From Methanoregula sp. (lineage in GTDB: Archaea > Halobacteriota > Methanomicrobia > Methanomicrobiales > Methanospirillaceae), in contig JALOBP010000017.1 of the NCBI GenBank assembly GCA_023228295.1, positions 1-38,814 of the forward strand: a stretch of DNA of 38,814 bases, in the 5' to 3' direction. Every line of letters starts with the position of its first letter. The stretch's first letter is position 1. The notes under the pieces are model-generated. The model was not told where the DNA came from. It saw nothing but the letters and a program-made list of their open reading frames with translations, and ran no database searches. This document shows, in pieces, positions 25,009-32,895 of this stretch. The position numbers were made by a program, and so were the translations under genes.

Positions 25009-25686
25009 TCAGCCGCTTTTTCCGGCGGGGTGTTTTTTTGTGGGGCCTTCGGTTTTGCAGTTGTTGATCGAAGGATCGATGAATTTTTGGAAATTATCCA
25101 CGAACTCATCGTACCCGACTCCCGCCAGCTCAAACCCTTTTTTCCAGAGAGGCGAAGGTGAGACAACCGAGATGCTGATGAGCGAGATATAGAACCCAAA
25201 CAGTGCCGGGTTGAGATCGTTCCTGATGGAACCATCAGCTATCCCTTTGTTGATTGCATCGTTCAGCCACAGGTTATAATCCATCGAGTTCTCTGCAAGA
25301 ACCTGCTCGTATTCAGTATCCATCCTCGACCAGATCAGGGGTCCGATCGTGCAGGCCATGTCATTATACTCCTGGTGATCCTTGGTGTATTCGACCAGGT
25401 GCCGGATCATCGTGCGGATCTGTTCCCCGCCGCTGGCATTCTCATCGAGAAGTTCCCTGAATTGCCGGAAATATTCCCGGTGCATGCGGGCCACAATCGC
25501 AAAGAAGAGCGAGTCCTTGTTTTTGAAATAGACATAGAGCGAGCCCTTGGAGAACTCGACTGCATCTGCTATCTCGTCCATGGTAACATTGTCGAAGCCC
25601 TTTTTGTAAAAGAGCTTCTCGGCGGCATCGACTATTTCGGTGCGCCGCTGTTCCTTCTTGCGTTGTTTCCTGTCTGCAACGATCAT
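25009..25686 (-). CDS. TetR-family transcriptional regulator (TetR-2)
   Basis: A 225-residue regulator with a canonical HTH: RTEIVDAAEKLFYKKGFDN, VTMDEIADAVEFSKGSLYVYF and KNKDSLFFAIV. The effector domain is helical and of normal size. ATG 25686 puts the HTH at residues ~10-60; an earlier in-frame ATG would read through the operator and is rejected. A 31-bp palindromic double operator lies 31-61 bp upstream. Downstream on the same strand come the acyltransferase, ICMT-like copy 2, hydrolase, OsmC, DUF2284, amidohydrolase and MBL genes, the likely regulon. It is related to TetR-1 (GYEDVSMDEIANEVE versus GFDNVTMDEIADAVE). Confidence 0.9.
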   Translation of the reverse strand: MIVADRKQRKKEQRRTEIVDAAEKLFYKKGFDNVTMDEIADAVEFSKGSLYVYFKNKDSLFFAIVARMHREYFRQFRELLDENASGGEQIRTMIRHLVEYTKDHQEYNDMACTIGPLIWSRMDTEYEQVLAENSMDYNLWLNDAINKGIADGSIRNDLNPALFGFYISLISISVVSPSPLWKKGFELAGVGYDEFVDNFQKFIDPSINNCKTEGPTKKHPAGKSG

Positions 25687-25716
25687 AATGCTGCTCGTAC
25701 TGGCCCTGTGCCTTTT

Positions 25717-25747
25717 TGACTCAGAGTCAATTATTGACTGTGAGTCA
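25717..25747. promoter_or_regulatory. Double palindromic TetR-2 operator
   Basis: TGACTCAGAGTCA (25717-25729) is a perfect 13-bp palindrome about its central base. TGACTGTGAGTCA (25735-25747) is the same site with one broken pair. Starts are 18 bp apart, and the whole 31 bp is itself a near-perfect palindrome with three mismatched positions. The 2 x 13 bp at 18-bp pitch is the same geometry as the TAACC operators at 13596 and 17903, but with a different half-site, as expected for a related regulator with changed specificity. Confidence 0.75.
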
Positions 25748-25857
25748 GATCTATTAAAGGGTTCTTTTCCGCGCCCCGGATCCACAGCATGGTCCTGTGG
25801 TGTGCCTTCCGGCGGGTTGTCATGTCATACCATCACCTCACATCTTCAAAAGCACTC

Positions 25858-26772
25858 TTACACAACCACAGCATACGCGAACGATAACAGGCTATTCATT
25901 TCCCTGCTCTCGTTTTTTCCGAAGAAATATGCCTTCTTGTAGTCTTTGCTGGTAACATTCCTGATTTTCGAGAATCCCCTTTGCGTGAGGAAGGTTTCGA
26001 TCTCCCCCTCTTTTATTCCAAACAGGAACGGTTCTCCCACGTCCATCACTCCCTTTCGCCAGTTCTTGCCGGCTTCAAGTTCGCATGTGCCATCTACTAC
26101 GGACTCTGGAATATAATCGAAAACGATAGTACTGCTCCTGCCTGAATTATGCGCTATGAATGACAGCGTCTCGTCCACGGACCCCGGGGGGAGGTACATA
26201 AAAAGCCCTTCAATAATAAAGAGGGTTTTTTGGGACCGGTCATAGCCGCTTTCATGGAGCCGCCGGCCGAGCTCATCGACTCCGATATCGGCAGAAACAT
26301 ACGTGACATGGCTGGGGAGCGTTCCGAAAATCTCCTTAATCTTCTCCACTTTGATTTTTTGTGTAGCCGGTTGGTCGACTTCGAATATCCTGACATTTTT
26401 CAGCCCTTCGATACGGTATGCCCGGGTATCGTACCCGGCCCCAAGTATGACGAGCTGTTCCAGGTCATCGCCAATGGAGGAGTTCACAACATCGTCAAAA
26501 TATCGTACCCTGGCTATGATCGAGTTACGTACCCCTGGTACCAAACGTTCGCTCTGCGCTAAAAATGCCTTATACTTCTCCGGGTTATTGGTCGCAAATT
26601 CCAACACTTCCCGGCTGATGAAGCGGATGGCATACGGGTCGTAACAGATGCGCTCGTCTTCCGGCCTTCTCGATTCACCTACCCTCACCATGGCTATTGT
26701 CTCAGCCGTCTTACTTGGGCCTTTACTCGGTTTACTCATCTCGATTGCCTTAACATTGTCTGATTCCTGCAT
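25858..26772 (-). CDS. Class I SAM methyltransferase, TIGR00027/LCMT-like, copy 1
   Basis: A 304-residue methyltransferase. Motif I is QLVILGAGYDTRAYRIEGL, preceded by SIIARVRYFDDVV and followed by IFEVDQPATQKIK with the acidic SAM-ribose residue. FIIEGLFMYLPP is the post-motif strand. This layout is that of the leucine carboxyl methyltransferase-like family (TIGR00027) abundant in actinobacteria and some methanogens; acceptors are usually small carboxylic acids or polyketide-like compounds. ATG 26772 has GGAGG nine bases upstream. Paralogue of 27115-28038, separated from it by the Cys-rich gene. Confidence 0.9.
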   Translation of the reverse strand: MQESDNVKAIEMSKPSKGPSKTAETIAMVRVGESRRPEDERICYDPYAIRFISREVLEFATNNPEKYKAFLAQSERLVPGVRNSIIARVRYFDDVVNSSIGDDLEQLVILGAGYDTRAYRIEGLKNVRIFEVDQPATQKIKVEKIKEIFGTLPSHVTYVSADIGVDELGRRLHESGYDRSQKTLFIIEGLFMYLPPGSVDETLSFIAHNSGRSSTIVFDYIPESVVDGTCELEAGKNWRKGVMDVGEPFLFGIKEGEIETFLTQRGFSKIRNVTSKDYKKAYFFGKNESREMNSLLSFAYAVVV

Positions 26773-26890
26773 TTCCTGTCCTCCTGTCAGAGATCTCAAA
26801 ACCCGGTCCCCGGATCATCAATTCGTTGCTCTTTAGTGTGTTCCTCTCACCAGTGGCTGACTGCCAGGGATACCGGTACTGCCGTAAGTC

Positions 26891-27118
26891 TCACATCTTC
26901 AGCAGATTTTTATCGATCGCAAAGCAGTAGCAGCCCCGGCTTCCCCACCACGTACACTCCGGGCAGGTTGTGTGGTCTCTCGTGCACCGCCGGCCCACGG
27001 CTTCCATCGGGCAGTCGTCCCGTTTTGCGCAACCCCAGCAGCAGGTGCCGGTAGTCCTGCCGTAGATGACATCCAGGTTGATTACCGGTATCGGGGCGGG
27101 CCGTTTCACCCCGCTCAT
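26891..27118 (-). CDS. Nine-cysteine small protein coupled to methyltransferase copy 2
   Basis: A 75-residue protein whose first 25 residues are Cys-free and whose remainder has nine cysteines: TCCWGC (26, 27, 30), DDCP (36), RRC (45), TTCPEC (52, 55) and RGCYC (63, 65), with two Trp. Its ATG overlaps the TGA of the methyltransferase (ATGA), so it is translated with it. The pattern suggests a zinc- or Fe-S-binding fold. A Cys-rich peptide acted on by modifying enzymes is another option, though no leader/core boundary is evident. No known family is recognised. Confidence 0.7.
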   Translation of the reverse strand: MSGVKRPAPIPVINLDVIYGRTTGTCCWGCAKRDDCPMEAVGRRCTRDHTTCPECTWWGSRGCYCFAIDKNLLKM

Positions 27119-28038
27119 GTCCGGTTCCCTCCCGGGACTTTTGCATACGCAAACGAGAGCAGGCCGGACACCTTCCTCCCGGCATTCTTTCCCGTGTAGT
27201 ACATCTTCGTATATGCGGGAGACGAAATGACCTGAACATTTCCAAAGCCAAGCCCTGCCAGAAACGGCACGACCTCTCCCGGTGCAAATCCCGACAGGAT
27301 CGGTTCGCCCATTCTGATCGTCGATTCACGGATCTCCTGGCCGCCTTCTGCATCCGATGACCCGTCTGCAAGCGATTGCGGTACGAAATCGAAGAGCACG
27401 GCACTGCCGACACCGGCATGCCCTGCGATCCCGGCGAGCAGATCCTCAACTGCCGGGCGGGGGAGGTACATCACAAGTCCTTCAAGGAGAAAGAGCGTCT
27501 TTCCTGCCGGAATAAATCCGGCCACTTCAAGTGACTGCCACCAGGGCTCCTTCCCGATTTCGTGAGGAACGAACGCGACATGGTCCGGCAGTGTCTCGAA
27601 GATTGTTTTCAGGATCCCGGTCTTTCTCGCAAGCGTCTCCGGCCGGTCGATCTCAAAAACCCGCAGGTGTCCTTTCAGCGATTCGATGCGGTACGCCCGG
27701 GTATCGTACCCTGCACCGGGGATCACGAGCTGCGAAAAACCTTCAGCAGCAGCGTTCCCCACGACGTCATCGAAAAACCGGACCCGGGCACGGATCGTGT
27801 TGCTCCACCCGGGCATCTTCCGCTCGATGACCTCCACCATAGCCTGTGTTTCCGCAGGATGGTCCCTAGCCCATGCAAGTTTTGCCGGGTCTACAAAATG
27901 GACTGCATAGGGATCATAGAAGATTCGGACATCCTCCGGCAGCATCGATTCCGCCATACGCTGCAGGGTAATTCCTTCCGCGATACGACTCGGGCCACCC
28001 GGCCCGGCTTTCCAAAGGTCGTTTATTCCCGTTGTCAC
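27115..28038 (-). CDS. Class I SAM methyltransferase, TIGR00027/LCMT-like, copy 2
   Basis: A 307-residue methyltransferase parallel in sequence to copy 1: RVRFFDDVVGNAA, QLVIPGAGYDTRAYRIESL, RVFEIDRPETLARK and FLLEGLVMYLPRPAV. SAM binding is predicted from GAGYDTR. The substrate is unknown. It is first in a minus-strand unit with the nine-Cys protein. Its promoter region is shared with the divergent TetR-3 gene, with a 22-bp imperfect palindrome between them, so TetR-3 probably controls it. A possible archaeal TATA box is in the AT-rich stretch at 28050-28090. Confidence 0.9.
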   Translation of the reverse strand: MTTGINDLWKAGPGGPSRIAEGITLQRMAESMLPEDVRIFYDPYAVHFVDPAKLAWARDHPAETQAMVEVIERKMPGWSNTIRARVRFFDDVVGNAAAEGFSQLVIPGAGYDTRAYRIESLKGHLRVFEIDRPETLARKTGILKTIFETLPDHVAFVPHEIGKEPWWQSLEVAGFIPAGKTLFLLEGLVMYLPRPAVEDLLAGIAGHAGVGSAVLFDFVPQSLADGSSDAEGGQEIRESTIRMGEPILSGFAPGEVVPFLAGLGFGNVQVISSPAYTKMYYTGKNAGRKVSGLLSFAYAKVPGGNRT

Positions 28039-28086
28039 AGTAAATCACCTACTCTTTCGTAAAATAACATACTCATTAGAATGTAT

Positions 28087-28108
28087 AAATACCAAACGGT
28101 TTGTATTT
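28087..28108. promoter_or_regulatory. Imperfect 22-bp palindrome, likely TetR-3 operator
   Basis: The left half AAATACCAAAC and right half GGTTTGTATTT match as inverted repeats at 18 of 22 positions. It lies between the divergent methyltransferase (start 28038) and TetR-3 (start 28162) in AT-rich DNA, the usual place for a TetR-family site that controls both genes. Confidence 0.6.
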
Positions 28109-28161
28109 CATCCCCATGCAATGTTTTTTACCTCTGACGGGTGAAGTGAATATGAGGAGCC

Positions 28162-28776
28162 ATGCCAAAGGTCGTCCCGGAATACAAGGAGGATGCCAAA
28201 CGCCGGATCATCGAGGCCGCGATGGACGTGATCGCGGAACGTGGCTGCGACCAGATGACCGTCGATAACGTGGCAAAGAAACTGGGTGTTACCAAGGGTG
28301 CGGTGTACTGGTACTTCAAGAGCAAGGAGGAGCTGGTCGCAGCGGTCCTGAACAAGTTCCAGGGCGATATCGAACGGACAAGCTTTGAATCGTTCTACAA
28401 CCGCCCTATCGATGAAGTGTTTGCCAATCTCTTCGAGCGTTTCTCCTTAACCGATGACCGGCAGCGGGCGATCTTTTTTGAGATGTTTGCCCTTGCAGCC
28501 CGGAACTCCGATGTCCGGCACGCGACCCGGGAATACTATGCCGGACTTGTTGCAACTTTTGAAGAGGCAATCAAGCGGGAGAAGAAGAAGCATTTCATCC
28601 AGACGCAGGCCGACCCCCACACGCTTGCGTTGCTGATGGTTGCCCTGTACTCCGGCCTGCAGAACTACGAGATGGTCTGGATGTTCCAGAACGAGATCAA
28701 AGACCTCTGGACTGAGGGCACGAAGATCCTGCTCAAACCTTCGTACACCGGGACCTACGGAGAGAAAGATCCGTAA
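28162..28776 (+). CDS. TetR-family transcriptional regulator (TetR-3)
   Basis: A 204-residue regulator with HTH RRIIEAAMDVIAERGCDQ, MTVDNVAKKLGVTKGAVYWYF and KSKEELVAAVL at the N-terminus, then a helical ligand domain of normal length. It is more distant from TetR-1 and TetR-2 than they are from each other (KGAVYWYF versus ATLYLYF/GSLYVYF). GAGGAG precedes the ATG closely. Divergent from methyltransferase copy 2 with a palindrome between, so local control is expected. Confidence 0.92.
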   Translation: MPKVVPEYKEDAKRRIIEAAMDVIAERGCDQMTVDNVAKKLGVTKGAVYWYFKSKEELVAAVLNKFQGDIERTSFESFYNRPIDEVFANLFERFSLTDDRQRAIFFEMFALAARNSDVRHATREYYAGLVATFEEAIKREKKKHFIQTQADPHTLALLMVALYSGLQNYEMVWMFQNEIKDLWTEGTKILLKPSYTGTYGEKDP

Positions 28777-29157
28777 AGAGGTTGCCATACGGTCCGGGCC
28801 AGACCAACGGCGAGACACAGGTCAACGGACTTGCGTACACGGGCATGATGACACTTTCCGGAACGCGAAAAAACACTTTTTTTAATTAAAAAAATGGTGA
28901 TTCCTTAATTAGAGCCACCAGAACATTTTATGGTTATTTGAAAATCTATTGCAGAAACAATACGTCAGACGTTCTTGGTGGCTTCGGTTCCACCTCCGCC
29001 CCCGCCACTGTGGCATCTCCCAAATTGCGATAACGACGTATTTCCTGTTACCGACCTCGTCCAATCATAATGCGCCCCGTCCCCCACTGGGGACTGGTGG
29101 CGCAAGAGGGGGGTGGTTTCAAAACGAGTGGCTTATAATGAGTAATTACCAAAAAAA
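28777..29157. other. Intergenic region, 381 bp, between convergent genes
   Basis: Separates TetR-3 (plus) from the DUF4013 gene (minus). A run of seven T at 28877-28883 could end plus-strand transcripts. A strong hairpin lies at 29071-29104 and is listed separately. A short open stretch right after TetR-3 has no start signal. Nothing else is recognisable. Confidence 0.4.
29071..29104. other. Strong GC-rich hairpin
   Basis: A nested inverted repeat: outer arms TGCGCC (29071-29076) and GGCGCA (29099-29104), inner arms GTCCCC (29079-29084) and GGGGAC (29089-29094), loop CACT, with small internal loops CC and TGGT. It lies about 55 bp past the 3' end of the minus-strand DUF4013 gene, in the gap between convergent genes. 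A bidirectional transcript-end structure is likely. Confidence 0.55.
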
Positions 29158-29874
29158 TTAATCTCCCGACATCCCGTATATGCGGGTCATGTACCGGGCT
29201 TGGAAGATACCGATAACCGGCATGACGATAAGGATCAGGAGGGCCATGACAGCAAGGAGGCCGAATATCACGATAAGTTCGCTGCTGAAAATGATCGCTA
29301 CGGCAACAAAGACAAAAATGAGGCCGAACATCACGATGCTGAGGGGAATGCCGATGAGGAGGGCGATGAAGACAACCGCAACGATATAGTTAATCCAGCC
29401 GATCTTCCCGATCGTCTCTTTCATAGCGCTGAAATTGAAGGCCTCGAAAAAGACGCCGGTCCGGGCAAAGCGAATGTATGCAACGGGAAGGAAGGCGGCA
29501 ATCACGAACTCCGCAAAATAGAACAGGAGCGTGAAGAGCGATTCAAAAAAGCCGCCGACAAAACCGGATTCCTCTACGTTGCCTTCGGGGGAGACGAGAA
29601 CCAGTATCCCGAAGATCATGACCAGGACGAGGATGAGGGGGAGGACATAGACAAAGCCGATTGCCAGCATCTTCAGGCCGTCGACAAAAAGCGTGCCCCA
29701 GTTGTCAACTTCAGGAGCTGGGGTTGTCCCGCGGTACACCCGCACGATATACCCGTTGAACGGGATGCCGAGACAGAGGACCGTCACGATGAGCTGCATC
29801 CAGCGAGTTGTGTTCGAAAGCGTGCATTCCTTTGTATAGCACCAGGCATCAGAGAGCAGTTCAGCAAAATCCAT
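29158..29874 (-). CDS. DUF4013 membrane protein
   Basis: A 238-residue membrane protein of the DUF4013 type found in methanogens. It begins MDFAELLSDAWCYTKECT, then WMQLIVTVLCLG, a polar loop with GYIVRVYRGTTPAPEVDNW, and four to five more long hydrophobic helices; it ends FQARYMTRIYG. The family usually has this GY-x-x-R-V-x-RG-x-x-P segment after helix 1. Function is unknown; a membrane-organising role has been guessed for relatives but not shown. ATG 29874 follows GGTGA. The upstream in-frame extension is not protein-like and is rejected. Confidence 0.82.
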   Translation of the reverse strand: MDFAELLSDAWCYTKECTLSNTTRWMQLIVTVLCLGIPFNGYIVRVYRGTTPAPEVDNWGTLFVDGLKMLAIGFVYVLPLILVLVMIFGILVLVSPEGNVEESGFVGGFFESLFTLLFYFAEFVIAAFLPVAYIRFARTGVFFEAFNFSAMKETIGKIGWINYIVAVVFIALLIGIPLSIVMFGLIFVFVAVAIIFSSELIVIFGLLAVMALLILIVMPVIGIFQARYMTRIYGMSGD

Positions 29875-30098
29875 TGAGTCACCAGAATTGTAGGTATCCG
29901 TTCGGGAGCAGTGACATGCCCGCCGTCCGATGAATGTACATTTGAGGAGCACGGGAGATAAGGATATTCCCGAACCGGGTATATCGTGGAAAGTTGTGCG
30001 GGAGAGCCCGTACGAGAATGTGGCAGACGACATGGGATCTGTTCCGGGGTGCGATAAGACAACAGACCTCCCGGTCGATGATCGCAAAAAGGGAAAAT

Positions 30099-30962
30099 TC
30101 ACGCCTGCCGACGTTTCCCCGATCCTTTCTTCATGTGAGCACCCTTCGCGGACGGGTGGATGGCGAGCTGGTTCCGGCCCGCGGGGGACCGTTTCCGTTC
30201 GGCAGGGGTCCGTTCTGGGGCGGGAAGGAGCGAACGGGACTGCGGTTTTGCGGCTGGGGCCGGGCGGTCCCGCTTTGCAGGTTTATCAGTAGCAGCGGCC
30301 TTTGGTGCCGGCCGCTCCGGAGACCGGGGCGGGGAAGCAGGTGCCGGGGTCGGACATTCGGACGGGGTGGATGTGCGGGGGGATTTCCGGGATGGGGGTG
30401 TTTCCTTGACGATAATTCCGAGCCGGGACTTGTACTTGCTCAGGTACTGGAGGACTTTTTGGAACCGTGTTGCCTCCTCCCGGACATAGTGCTCGATCCG
30501 GCCATACTCCTTCTTCTCGATCCATTTCTCCATGTGGCGGTCCTCGCCCTTTTTCAGAGAGAAGGCATCGAGGCTTGCCCCCGCAAACCGCCCGTTATTG
30601 AGGAGGATGACAACCGGCCGGAGATCGAACCGGGGCCGCTGGTAGTAGAGCTCGTAGCTGGTCGGGGGTGAGAGGTTGTATTTCCGGAAGAGTGCGAGGA
30701 GCATCTCGTACGCGTAATCGAGGTTCAGGCCCACCGGAATGAACTGCGTGACGGAGGTGCCGGGCCTGAAGAACTGGTTATAGAACGAGGTCACGATCTC
30801 CTGTTCCGAGCTCTCCCATGCCCGGTGGATGACGAGGACATCGTGCGGTTCGCCCGTGGTCAGGTCGATCTTCTGGTACTGGAGGGTGACGAGCCGGTCC
30901 GTGGCGGGATCGGATCGCTCCCCGGTCCGGGTCCCCTCGATGGAGAAATAGTAAGAAGGCAT
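30099..30962 (-). CDS. Degenerate RNase H-fold (DnaQ-like) protein with Pro/Arg-rich tail
   Basis: A 287-residue protein. Residues 1-190 read like an archaeal DEDD-type 3'-5' exonuclease: YYFSIEGTRTGER, RLVTLQYQKIDLTTGEP and WESSEQEIVTSF. In active enzymes the first motif is FDIET; here it is FSIEG, with the metal-binding Asp lost, so nuclease activity is doubtful. From about 195 the chain is low complexity, rich in Pro, Ser, Arg, Lys and Ala, likely disordered and possibly nucleic-acid binding. No ribosome site is seen at ATG 30962. The family link is inferred from motif spacing. Confidence 0.6.
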   Translation of the reverse strand: MPSYYFSIEGTRTGERSDPATDRLVTLQYQKIDLTTGEPHDVLVIHRAWESSEQEIVTSFYNQFFRPGTSVTQFIPVGLNLDYAYEMLLALFRKYNLSPPTSYELYYQRPRFDLRPVVILLNNGRFAGASLDAFSLKKGEDRHMEKWIEKKEYGRIEHYVREEATRFQKVLQYLSKYKSRLGIIVKETPPSRKSPRTSTPSECPTPAPASPPRSPERPAPKAAATDKPAKRDRPAPAAKPQSRSLLPAPERTPAERKRSPAGRNQLAIHPSAKGAHMKKGSGKRRQA

Positions 30963-31049
30963 GGTTGTATCATTACGGTATAGAGGGGAAAAGCCTTTTC
31001 TGTGGGCCGGGGGGTGATGATCTATTGATAAATATTTTAAGACCGCCGG

Positions 31050-31703
31050 TCAATCCCGCAATTCCCGGTGACGGCGGCAGTCCTCGCATTCGCGGCACTC
31101 GAACTCCAGCGTCGAGTGGCCGATGCGGAACTTTTCCAGCCGGTGTTTTATCTCGGCCTTGATCTCATCGAGCCTGCGGGTATCGGTCTCGCAGGAATAC
31201 ACATGGGCATCGAGGACGTTGATGTTCGAGCAGTGGCTCCAGAGATGGACATTGTGGACCCCGTCAACCCCGTTCACGGATTCGATCTCCCGGATCACCG
31301 CTTCCGTATCAACGTCGCTGGGCGCGAACTGGAGGAGTATGGCGAATGCTTCCCGCAGGATCGAGAACGATGAGACCATGATGAGAACGGCAATCGCAAT
31401 ACTGAGGAACGGGTCGACAACCATCTGGCCGGTGAAGGCGGTCCAGAGCGCTGCAGCAATCACCCCGACCGATGAGAGGGTATCACCAAACACGTGCAGG
31501 AATGCACTTTTTACATTCAGGTCATGGCTCCCGTGGATGGTGTACATGACAGCGATGTTGATGATAAGGCCGTTGATGCCGATGAGGAAGACCCCGTTTG
31601 CAACCGCATCTTCCCGGTGGTTGTGCATTGGCAGGTAGTATGCATTACCGGGTAAAAAGGGGGATATTTCTGCAACGATAACAACTATGCCGGAAGAAAC
31701 CAT
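31050..31703 (-). pseudogene. Cation diffusion facilitator transporter, N-terminally truncated
   Basis: The readable part covers the second half of a CDF metal exporter: GVFLIGINGLIINIAVMYTI, then LNVKSAFLHVFGDTLSSVGV (the TM5 metal site HxxxD), a sixth helix, and the cytoplasmic domain with VNGVDGVHNVHLWSHC and GHSTLEFEC. Complete CDF proteins begin about 110 residues earlier with helices 1-3 and the first half of the transport site, absent here; only ~50 bp separate the frame from the next gene. No ribosome site is found at ATG 31703 or 31628. Loss of half the transport site argues for a dead gene. The final CRECEDCRRH may be a metal-binding end. Confidence 0.7.
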
Positions 31704-31754
31704 TACTGCCGGAAAAAAGGTGGGCCGGGGGATCCCGTCGGCTCACGGGCGGGT

Positions 31755-32600
31755 TTACTCACGGCGGGAGAAACCAAAGATAGCTATGAGGGCGAGCGCC
31801 ACGAGCGCCACGAACGGGAGCATCCCGGATTTGGTGGCCGTGGGTCGGGCTTCGGCGGGCATCGTCACTTCGGGCGGGGGGGTCACTGCTGCCTTATCGG
31901 TGAATCCAACTGGAGGGACTACATTGACAACGTAGACCGAAACGGTCTGCGGGCCGGCCATCCCGGAAACATATGCTGCGCAGGTGTTCGAGGGGGCCTG
32001 GCCCTTAACGAAGGTTGCCGTGACACTCGAACCATCGTTCCTGCCGTTGTAGGTCATCGAGTAACCAGGTTTGAGATCCTTGGACATGACCACATCAGTA
32101 CCACTCAGGATCTCCACCTTTGACAATGCCGCCTTGCAGGTGGTCCCGGAGCAGGTCATGCAGTCGGGCGTGTTTGACATCCAGATGCTGTAATCTCCGG
32201 CAAGTGAGGTTGGGATTGTTGATGGGTCGCCGACGATATCGGTCACGTACGCCTGGGGGTCAGCAGGGCCGAGAAGCTTTGCGAGCGTGATCCACGTCAC
32301 ACCCTCTCCGCCAAGGCTCGTGGCTACAACGCTGTCGCCAATGTTAAATACAGTATATGCGCTGTCGGAAGGCACGCTGCCCGAGAGGGAGGTGCGGTCC
32401 ATAGGGGTGAACGAACATACTACATCGCCACTGGCAGGGTACGAGCAGCCGTACCGCGCCGGGTCCGTGATGGTGAAGGTATTGTTCTCAAGGCTGACTG
32501 CCGATACGGTTCCTTTGATTGTGACCTCCTGGATCACTGCCGCAGCCGGCAGCATACAGAGGCAGAGGACGAGAATGGTGAGGGGCAGGATATGTTTCAT
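31755..32600 (-). CDS. Secreted, membrane-anchored surface protein, unknown function
   Basis: A 281-residue protein with an N-terminal signal peptide (MKHILPLTILVLCLCMLPAAA), an extracytoplasmic region rich in beta-type sequence and Thr/Ser, two cysteine pairs (CSYPASGDVVC and CMTCSGTTC), a Pro/Thr-rich spacer near 235-255, and a C-terminal SGMLPFVALVALALIAIF helix followed by GFSRRE. This end has the layout of an archaeal C-terminal anchor or sorting signal. Early residues resemble an OB-like TIKGTVSAVSLENNTFTI strand pattern. GGAG precedes the ATG. No known family. Confidence 0.8.
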   Translation of the reverse strand: MKHILPLTILVLCLCMLPAAAVIQEVTIKGTVSAVSLENNTFTITDPARYGCSYPASGDVVCSFTPMDRTSLSGSVPSDSAYTVFNIGDSVVATSLGGEGVTWITLAKLLGPADPQAYVTDIVGDPSTIPTSLAGDYSIWMSNTPDCMTCSGTTCKAALSKVEILSGTDVVMSKDLKPGYSMTYNGRNDGSSVTATFVKGQAPSNTCAAYVSGMAGPQTVSVYVVNVVPPVGFTDKAAVTPPPEVTMPAEARPTATKSGMLPFVALVALALIAIFGFSRRE

Positions 32601-32895
32601 GCGATCTCCTTTCTATTAATTGTACGAGAATTGCCGGGTGAGGATAAAAAGAGACCGGGGAAGATGTTGCGAAGGCGGCTGGGGGAATGATCCAGGCTGA
32701 GGGGGCGGGGTGTAGGAACGCGATATTCGGATCTTGAAAAGAATCAGAAAGCTACGATACGATTCTCAACCGCTGATTATTTTTTACCGGGAGAATAAGA
32801 AAAAGTATGAACCTGATTTCGGAACTATTGGTTTTTACTGAGGGGTTGATGTACGATAACACGGGACTATTACAGAAAAATTTTAAAAAAATTAT
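32601..32895. other. Intergenic region without recognisable gene
   Basis: About 295 bp between the secreted protein start and the HsdM relic. It contains G-rich stretches near 32650-32710 and an A/T-rich end near 32880. The frame after the HsdM relic stays open for some distance but has lost family resemblance. The promoter of the secreted protein is expected close to 32610-32650. Nothing else is seen. Confidence 0.35.
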
